18,083 nucleotides of DNA, taken from positions 1-18,083 of the forward strand of contig DASZBX010000076.1 of NCBI GenBank assembly GCA_035943635.1, in the 5' to 3' direction. The notes under the pieces were generated by a model. It was given only the letters and a program-made list of their open reading frames with translations. It searched no databases and was not told the DNA's origin. Position numbers and translations under genes: made by a program. Of the stretch, positions 14,123 to 18,083 are shown one piece after another. Positions within the stretch are counted from its first letter, which is position 1. The number at the start of each line of letters is the position of its first letter. The stretch is from DASZBX01 sp035943635. Its GTDB lineage: Bacteria; Actinomycetota; Actinomycetes; Streptomycetales; Catenulisporaceae.

Positions 14123-15637
14123 ATGAGCCGAACCGTCCTGCCGGACGCGGACCCGCGCCCCGCCGCCCCTGCCGCGCCCGCCGCCCTCGCCGAGCCCGTC
14201 GCTCCCGCCGACGCCGCGCAGGCTTCCGCCCCGGCCGCCCCGGCCAGGCGCCGCGGCCTGATCCTGGCGGTGCTGGCCGCGGTCGCCTTCATGGCCCAAC
14301 TGGACCTGTTCATCGTCAACGTCGCCGTCCCCGAGATCGGCCACAGCTTCCCCGGCTCGACCCTCAGCAGCCTGTCCTGGGTGCTCAACGCCTACGCGAT
14401 CGTGTTCGCCGCGCTGCTCGTCCCGGCCGGGCGGCTGGCCGACCACTACGGCCGGCGCCGGTTCCTGCTGATCGGCCTGGTCGTCTTCACCGCGGCCTCC
14501 GCGCTGTGCGCGGTCGCGCCCGGCCTGCCGGTGCTGGTGCTGGCCCGGGCGGTCCAGGCGGCCGGCGCGGCGATGATCGTGCCGACCTCGCTCGGGCTGC
14601 TGCTGCCCTCGTTCCCGAAGGAGCGGCACTCGATGGTGGTCGGGGTCTGGGCCGGGGTGGCCGCGGTCGCCGCGTCGGCCGGCCCGCCGCTCGGCGGCCT
14701 GCTGGTCGCGGTCGACTGGCGCTGGATCTTCCTGGTCAACCTGCCGATCGGCCTGGCCACCGTGCTGATCGGCCGCCGGGCGCTGCCGGAGATCAGGGCC
14801 GAGCACGGCGCCCGGCTGCCGGATGCCGCCTCCTCGGTCTCCCTGCTGGCCGCGATCGCGCTGCTCACCCTGACCGCCGTGCAGGCCCCGCAGTGGGGTT
14901 GGGGCAGCGGGCGCACGATCCTGCTCGGCGTCGTGACGCTGGCCGCGATCGGGTTCACCGTCCGGCGGATCATCGTGCACCCGCACGCGCTGATCGAGGC
15001 CGGCCTGTTCCGCAACCGCCAGTTCACGGTCGCCACCGTCGCCCTGTTCCTGTTCTTCCTCGCCTTCGCGGCCTGGCTGCTGATGACCGTGCTGTTCTTC
15101 CAGAACGTCTGGCACTACGACGCCCTGAAGGCCGGCCTGGCCATCTCCCCCGGACCGCTGGCCGCCGCCGCGTTCGCGGTCAACAGCGGCCGGATCGCGG
15201 CCCGGTTCGGCCGCCGGATCCCGGCCGTGGTCGGCCCGCTGCTGCTGGTCGCGGCGACGGTCTACTGGCTGGCGGTCGTGCCCGCGCACCCGGCGTACGC
15301 GGCCGACTTCCTGCCCGGCATGATCGTGGCCGGCGCGGGCTCCGGGCTGACCCAGGCGCCGCTGTTCGCCGCGGCCGGCACCCTGCCGCCGGACCGGGCC
15401 ACCACCGGCAGCGCCGTGCTGAACATGTCCCGCCAGGTCGGCAGCGCGCTCGGCGTCGCCGCACTGGTCACGCTGCTGTCCGGCTCGGATCCGGACACGC
15501 TCGCGGTCTTCCACCGCGGCTGGGTGTTCGTCGGGGCGACCGCCCTGGCGACCGCGCTGGTCAGCCTGGTCGGCATCCGTCCGCACACCAGCGCGGCGGG
15601 CCCGGTGGCGGCGAGCCCGGCGGCGGCCGAGTCGTGA
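14123..15637 (+). CDS. DHA2-family MFS drug exporter
   Basis: The protein has 504 residues from the ATG at 14123, with GGGAG 5 bases upstream; an in-frame TTG at 14111 is less likely. The first 40 residues are Ala/Pro-rich and probably disordered in the cytoplasm. TM1 has LDLFIVNVAVP (60-70) with the conserved Asp61. Motif A is AGRLADHYGRRRF (102-114), motif B ARAVQAAGAAMIVP (141-154), and motif C is intact as SAGPPLGG (185-192), unlike in the other exporter of this window. The family works as a proton antiporter for drugs, dyes or natural products. It is divergent from HxlR, its likely repressor. A strong terminator lies 17 bases after the stop codon. Confidence 0.93.
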   Translation: MSRTVLPDADPRPAAPAAPAALAEPVAPADAAQASAPAAPARRRGLILAVLAAVAFMAQLDLFIVNVAVPEIGHSFPGSTLSSLSWVLNAYAIVFAALLVPAGRLADHYGRRRFLLIGLVVFTAASALCAVAPGLPVLVLARAVQAAGAAMIVPTSLGLLLPSFPKERHSMVVGVWAGVAAVAASAGPPLGGLLVAVDWRWIFLVNLPIGLATVLIGRRALPEIRAEHGARLPDAASSVSLLAAIALLTLTAVQAPQWGWGSGRTILLGVVTLAAIGFTVRRIIVHPHALIEAGLFRNRQFTVATVALFLFFLAFAAWLLMTVLFFQNVWHYDALKAGLAISPGPLAAAAFAVNSGRIAARFGRRIPAVVGPLLLVAATVYWLAVVPAHPAYAADFLPGMIVAGAGSGLTQAPLFAAAGTLPPDRATTGSAVLNMSRQVGSALGVAALVTLLSGSDPDTLAVFHRGWVFVGATALATALVSLVGIRPHTSAAGPVAASPAAAES

Positions 15638-15654
15638 CGTAGCGCGGGCAGCCT

Positions 15655-15697
15655 TCCGGCCGCCGCGTCCGGGCGAAATCCGGATGCGGCGGCCGGA
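15655..15697 (+). terminator. Strong terminator of the second exporter gene
   Basis: An 18-bp stem (15655-15672 with 15680-15697, one G-U pair, no bulges) closes the loop GCGAAAT, 17 bases after the stop codon. It has no U-tract but is the most stable hairpin seen in the window. It insulates the next gene, whose start is 22 bases after the stem. Confidence 0.8.
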
Positions 15698-15719
15698 GCG
15701 CGTCGGGCAGACTGCCTCC

Positions 15720-16166
15720 ATGCTGCTGACACGCGAAGACGGATATCTCCTGAGCGACGGCAAGGAACGTGTGGATGTCGAACGTGTACACGCCTGGCTG
15801 TCCAAGGACGCTTACTGGGCGCTGGGCCGAGAGCTCTCCCGGATGCAGGACGCGATCTCCGGCTCGGACGTCTACGGGATCTACGACGCGGACCAGACCC
15901 AGGTCGGCTTCTGCCGGGTGGTGACGGACCGGGCCACGTTCGCCTGGCTGTGCGACGTCTACATCGACCCGGACCACCGCGGCCGCGGCCTCGGCAGCTG
16001 GATGGTCGGCCAGGTCCGCGAGGTCTACGCGGCCACCGGGATGCGGCGGATGCTGCTGGCCACCCACGACGCGCACGAGGTGTACCGGCAGTTCGGCTTC
16101 CGGGAACTGGCCGTGCCCGGGCGCTGGATGGAGGCCGAGTTCAACCCGCCGCCGGCGTCGGCATAG
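15720..16166 (+). CDS. Small GNAT family N-acetyltransferase
   Basis: This 148-residue protein shows the complete minimal GNAT fold. DVYGIYDADQTQVGFCRVVTD (50-70) is the central beta strands and CDVYIDPDHRGRGLGSWMV (78-96) is motif A with the acetyl-CoA loop HRGRGLG. MLLATHDAHEVYRQFGFREL (111-130) is the motif with the catalytic-region Tyr122 and the FGF turn. The ATG at 15720 was chosen because upstream codons fall in the terminator hairpin. CAGACT (15708-15713) lies 6 bases before the ATG and there is no SD, so the gene may be leaderless. The substrate is unknown; the subfamily is common as single-gene acetyltransferases in actinomycetes. Confidence 0.88.
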   Translation: MLLTREDGYLLSDGKERVDVERVHAWLSKDAYWALGRELSRMQDAISGSDVYGIYDADQTQVGFCRVVTDRATFAWLCDVYIDPDHRGRGLGSWMVGQVREVYAATGMRRMLLATHDAHEVYRQFGFRELAVPGRWMEAEFNPPPASA

Positions 16167-16289
16167 GCCCGGCCCGGATCGCTGCGCCGCCGCGGCCGGG
16201 ATCGACCACCAGCCTCGTCAAGGCCGCCCGGCCACCCGATCGCCCGCTCGGGCCTGCCCGGCCGGGCCGCCGAGCGCAGAATGGGAGCC
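16167..16289. other. Intergenic gap with a 12-bp palindrome
   Basis: GCCCGGCCGGGC (16256-16267) is a perfect palindrome and CCCGA/TCGGG around TCGCCCGC forms a weak hairpin just before it. These could end the GNAT transcript. CAGAAT (16277-16282) lies 7 bases before the next ATG and could be a -10 box for a leaderless message. Confidence 0.3.
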
Positions 16290-16661
16290 ATGACGAGTCT
16301 CGATGATTTCGGCGGCGGACAGCACACCGCCGACGTGCTTGTGGTCACCACCAACGACGTGCCCGGGTTCCGGGTGAACCGGGTGATCGGGGAGGTCTTC
16401 GGCCTGACCGTGCGCTCGCGCAACCTCGGCAGCCAGCTCGGCGCGGGTTTGAAGTCCCTGGCCGGCGGGGAGCTGCGCGGCCTGACCAAGACCCTGGTGC
16501 AGAGCCGCAACCAGGCCATGGACCGGTTGATCGAGCAGGCCCGCAGCCGCGGCGCGAACGCGATCCTGGCCATGCGGTTCGACGTGACCGAGGCCGGCGG
16601 CAACGGCACCGAGATCTGCGCCTACGGGACCGCGGCCGTGATCCGGCCGGAGAACGCCTGA
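16290..16661 (+). CDS. YbjQ/UPF0145 family protein
   Basis: The 123-residue protein matches the YbjQ (UPF0145, formerly 'heavy-metal-binding') family across its length. VLVVTTNDVPGFRVNRVIGEVFGLTVRSRN (17-46) is the N-terminal signature. A helix with QSRNQAMDRLIEQARSRGANAI (71-92) follows, and then the closing strands MRFDV and GTEICAYGTAAVI (106-118). Proteins of this family form pentameric rings; their role is not known, and metal binding is not established. The ATG at 16290 follows GGGAG by only 2 bases. A second in-frame ATG at 16281 would add three residues. It lies on the opposite strand to the lipoprotein gene, tail to tail. Confidence 0.88.
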   Translation: MTSLDDFGGGQHTADVLVVTTNDVPGFRVNRVIGEVFGLTVRSRNLGSQLGAGLKSLAGGELRGLTKTLVQSRNQAMDRLIEQARSRGANAILAMRFDVTEAGGNGTEICAYGTAAVIRPENA

Positions 16662-16704
16662 CCGCGGCCCGTCTTCAGGAGCGGCTGCTCAGTAGCGGCC
16701 GTCC

Positions 16705-17283
16705 TCAGTAGGAGCCGTGCGAGCCGCCGGAGGCCGTGGTCGCCGCGCTGCTCGGGGTGGCCGCGGACCCGCCGTTCGCGCCCGCGCCGGCCAGGGCGAC
16801 GTGCCAGGTCCCCTGGATGCCGTTCCCGGTGGTCTGGCCGGGGCCGGTGTCGCCGGAGTAGGTGTACAGCGGGTGGCCCTGGTACGTGGCCTGGACGGTC
16901 CCGTCGGCGAGGGTGATGGTGCCGAGGTCGGCCGCGATCACGCCGGATCCGGCGGTCGGCATGCCGGTCACCGGGGGCCAGACCTTCGCGCAGCCGCCGG
17001 TGCACGCGCTGGTGGTCGTGGTGTCCGGGTCGAAGCGGTAGAGCGTCAGGCCGTTCGGCCCGGTCAGGACCGTGCCCAGCGAGGTGCTGGTGCTGGAGAC
17101 GGTGATGGACGCGGCCGCGGGCGCGCCGCTCGTGGTCGCGGATCCGGCGGTGGCGCCGGCGGCGGCCGAGGTGGCCGAGCCGGCCGCGGCGGCCGGTGCG
17201 GAACTGCTGCTGGAACAACCGGCGGCGAGTAGTGCGCTCACGCCCAGGCAGGCTGCGCCGGCAAGGATTCGGAAGCTTTTCAT
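16705..17283 (-). CDS. Secreted lipoprotein of the Yx(FWY)xxD repeat family (COG4315)
   Basis: The 192-residue protein begins MKSFRILAGAACLGVSALLAAGC, a lipoprotein signal with lipobox LAAG|C, so Cys23 becomes the lipidated N-terminus at the outer face of the membrane. A low-complexity Ala/Ser/Thr stretch (24-58) tethers the domain. The domain has two family half-repeats: GLTLYRFDPD (78-87) followed by CTGGCAKVWPP (94-104), and HPLYTYSGDTGPGQTTG (137-153) followed by GTWHV. The two cysteines of CTGGC probably form a disulfide. The function of the family is unknown. Start chosen at ATG 17283 because of the signal peptide. GGAAAGG lies about 15 bases upstream, further than usual, inside one arm of a long inverted repeat. 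Confidence 0.9.
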   Translation of the reverse strand: MKSFRILAGAACLGVSALLAAGCSSSSSAPAAAAGSATSAAAGATAGSATTSGAPAAASITVSSTSTSLGTVLTGPNGLTLYRFDPDTTTTSACTGGCAKVWPPVTGMPTAGSGVIAADLGTITLADGTVQATYQGHPLYTYSGDTGPGQTTGNGIQGTWHVALAGAGANGGSAATPSSAATTASGGSHGSY

Positions 17284-17287
17284 CAGG

Positions 17288-17380
17288 GGTACTCTGCCTT
17301 TCCACCAGGTTCGTCGGTCGTGAAGAACTCCCGACATCCGTGATAGACCGCCGGGTTACACCTGGTGGAAGGCAGGTACT
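17288..17380. repeat. Long imperfect inverted repeat between phosphoketolase and lipoprotein genes
   Basis: Left arm 17288-17310 and right arm 17360-17380 are complementary over about 20 bases, with two single-base bulges. The best core is TTCCACCAGGT against ACCTGGTGGAA. The 49-base spacer has no gene. In a minus-strand readthrough transcript the arms would pair and bury GGAAAGG, the purine-rich stretch before the lipoprotein start, and could also end the phosphoketolase message. Confidence 0.75.
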
Positions 17381-17394
17381 TTTCCGGTGACGGA

Positions 17395-18083
17395 TCACGC
17401 GTGGAACGGCCAGACCCAGTCCCGGATCTCCGGCATGTCGTCGCCGACCTCGCGGGTGTAGGCGCGGGCGCGCATCCGGGCGTCGGCCATCTGCTGGCGC
17501 ACGTGCGCGCCCCGGGAACGCAGCAGCGGCACCCGGTCGATCGCGTCCATCACCAGGTGGTACCGGTCCAGGTCGTTCATCATGACCATGTCGAAGGGCG
17601 TGGTCGTGGTGCCCTCCTCCTTGAACCCGCGCACGTGGAAGTTGCGGTGGTTGGCCCGCCGGTAGACCAGCCGGTGGATCAGCGACGGATACCCGTGGTA
17701 GGCGAAGACGACCGGCCGGTCCAGGGTGAACAAGGAGTCGAACTCGTGGTCGGAAAGTCCGTGCGGGTGCTCGGTTTCCGGCTCCAGCCGCATCAGGTCC
17801 ACGACGTTGACGACCCGGATCTTCAGCTCGGGGAAGTGTTCGCGCAGGATGGCCACGGCCGCCATCGCCTCCAGCGTGGGCACGTCGCCGGCGCAGGCCA
17901 TCACCAGGTCCGGTTCGGTCCCGGCGTCGGTGGAGGCCCACGCCCAGATGCCGATGCCGCGGGTGCAGTGCGCGACCGCCTCGTCCATCGACAGCCAGTT
18001 CAGGGCCGGCTGCTTGCCCGCGACGATCACGTTCACGTACTGCTTGCTGCGCAGCACGTGGTCGCCGACCGACAGCAGGGTAT
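17395..18083 (-). CDS. xfp: Phosphoketolase (xylulose-5-P/fructose-6-P), C-terminal part
   Basis: The visible 229 residues are the C-terminal domain of a thiamine-diphosphate phosphoketolase; the rest lies beyond the right edge. Strong signatures are KQYVNVIVAGKQPALNWLSM, AVAHCTRGIGIWAWAST, ACAGDVPTLEAMAAVAILRE and FAYHGYPSLIHRLVYRR, plus the late GFKEEGTTTTPFDMVMMNDLDRYHL block. The enzyme splits xylulose-5-phosphate (or fructose-6-phosphate) with phosphate to acetyl phosphate plus glyceraldehyde-3-phosphate (or erythrose-4-phosphate), in the cytoplasm. The stop TGA is at 17395-17397. No truncation or frameshift is seen in the visible part. Actinomycete copies are about 790-800 residues, so about two-thirds is missing. 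The gene symbol is by family. Confidence 0.95.
   Translation of the reverse strand, partial: TLLSVGDHVLRSKQYVNVIVAGKQPALNWLSMDEAVAHCTRGIGIWAWASTDAGTEPDLVMACAGDVPTLEAMAAVAILREHFPELKIRVVNVVDLMRLEPETEHPHGLSDHEFDSLFTLDRPVVFAYHGYPSLIHRLVYRRANHRNFHVRGFKEEGTTTTPFDMVMMNDLDRYHLVMDAIDRVPLLRSRGAHVRQQMADARMRARAYTREVGDDMPEIRDWVWPFHA

Noticed and set aside
14093..15805. Minus-strand open frame opposite the second exporter
   Set aside because: Antisense shadow; it spans the exporter's promoter region and terminator and has a low-complexity Gly/Arg/Asp/Gln composition.

Overview
The window is very GC-rich DNA with GC-biased third codon positions, two DHA2 drug exporters, TetR and HxlR regulators, a ricin-lectin glycosidase, a phosphoketolase and several apparently leaderless genes. 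This points to a soil actinomycete (Streptomyces/Catenulispora-like). The genus cannot be fixed from the sequence alone.

Left edge (1-513): the C-terminal end of an unidentified gene, then the isolated 3' half of a tRNA-Lys(CTT), from the anticodon stem to CCA. Its terminator is intact but it has no 5' half. This is how the far end of an integrative element looks after insertion into the 3' end of a tRNA gene, so 1-243 may be element DNA and everything to the right the original chromosome.

Left-centre (514-9120): a secreted GH92 mannosidase with a C-terminal ricin-type lectin domain (minus strand); a large two-TM protein with a STAND-like ATPase fold that lacks a recognisable P-loop (minus); divergent from it, a GNAT acetyltransferase that appears leaderless; then a cytoplasmic serpin-like protein (plus). 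The last two converge with the next minus-strand gene on a strong bidirectional terminator.

Right-centre (9121-15700): two mirrored efflux modules, DHA2 exporter <-> TetR and HxlR <-> DHA2 exporter. Each is divergent from a compact control region with repeated operator-like sequences. A membrane-anchored penicillin-binding transpeptidase lies between them.

Right end (15720-18083): a small GNAT acetyltransferase, a YbjQ/UPF0145 protein, a Yx(FWY)xxD-type lipoprotein, and the C-terminal third of a phosphoketolase that runs off the window. The last two genes are separated by a long inverted repeat that covers the purine-rich stretch just upstream of the lipoprotein start.

No CRISPR array, insertion sequence or complete RNA gene was seen. 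The best candidates for something unusual are the tRNA-Lys remnant as an attachment site, the P-loop-less membrane STAND-like protein, the serpin-like protein with an odd hinge residue, and the operator architecture of the two efflux modules.
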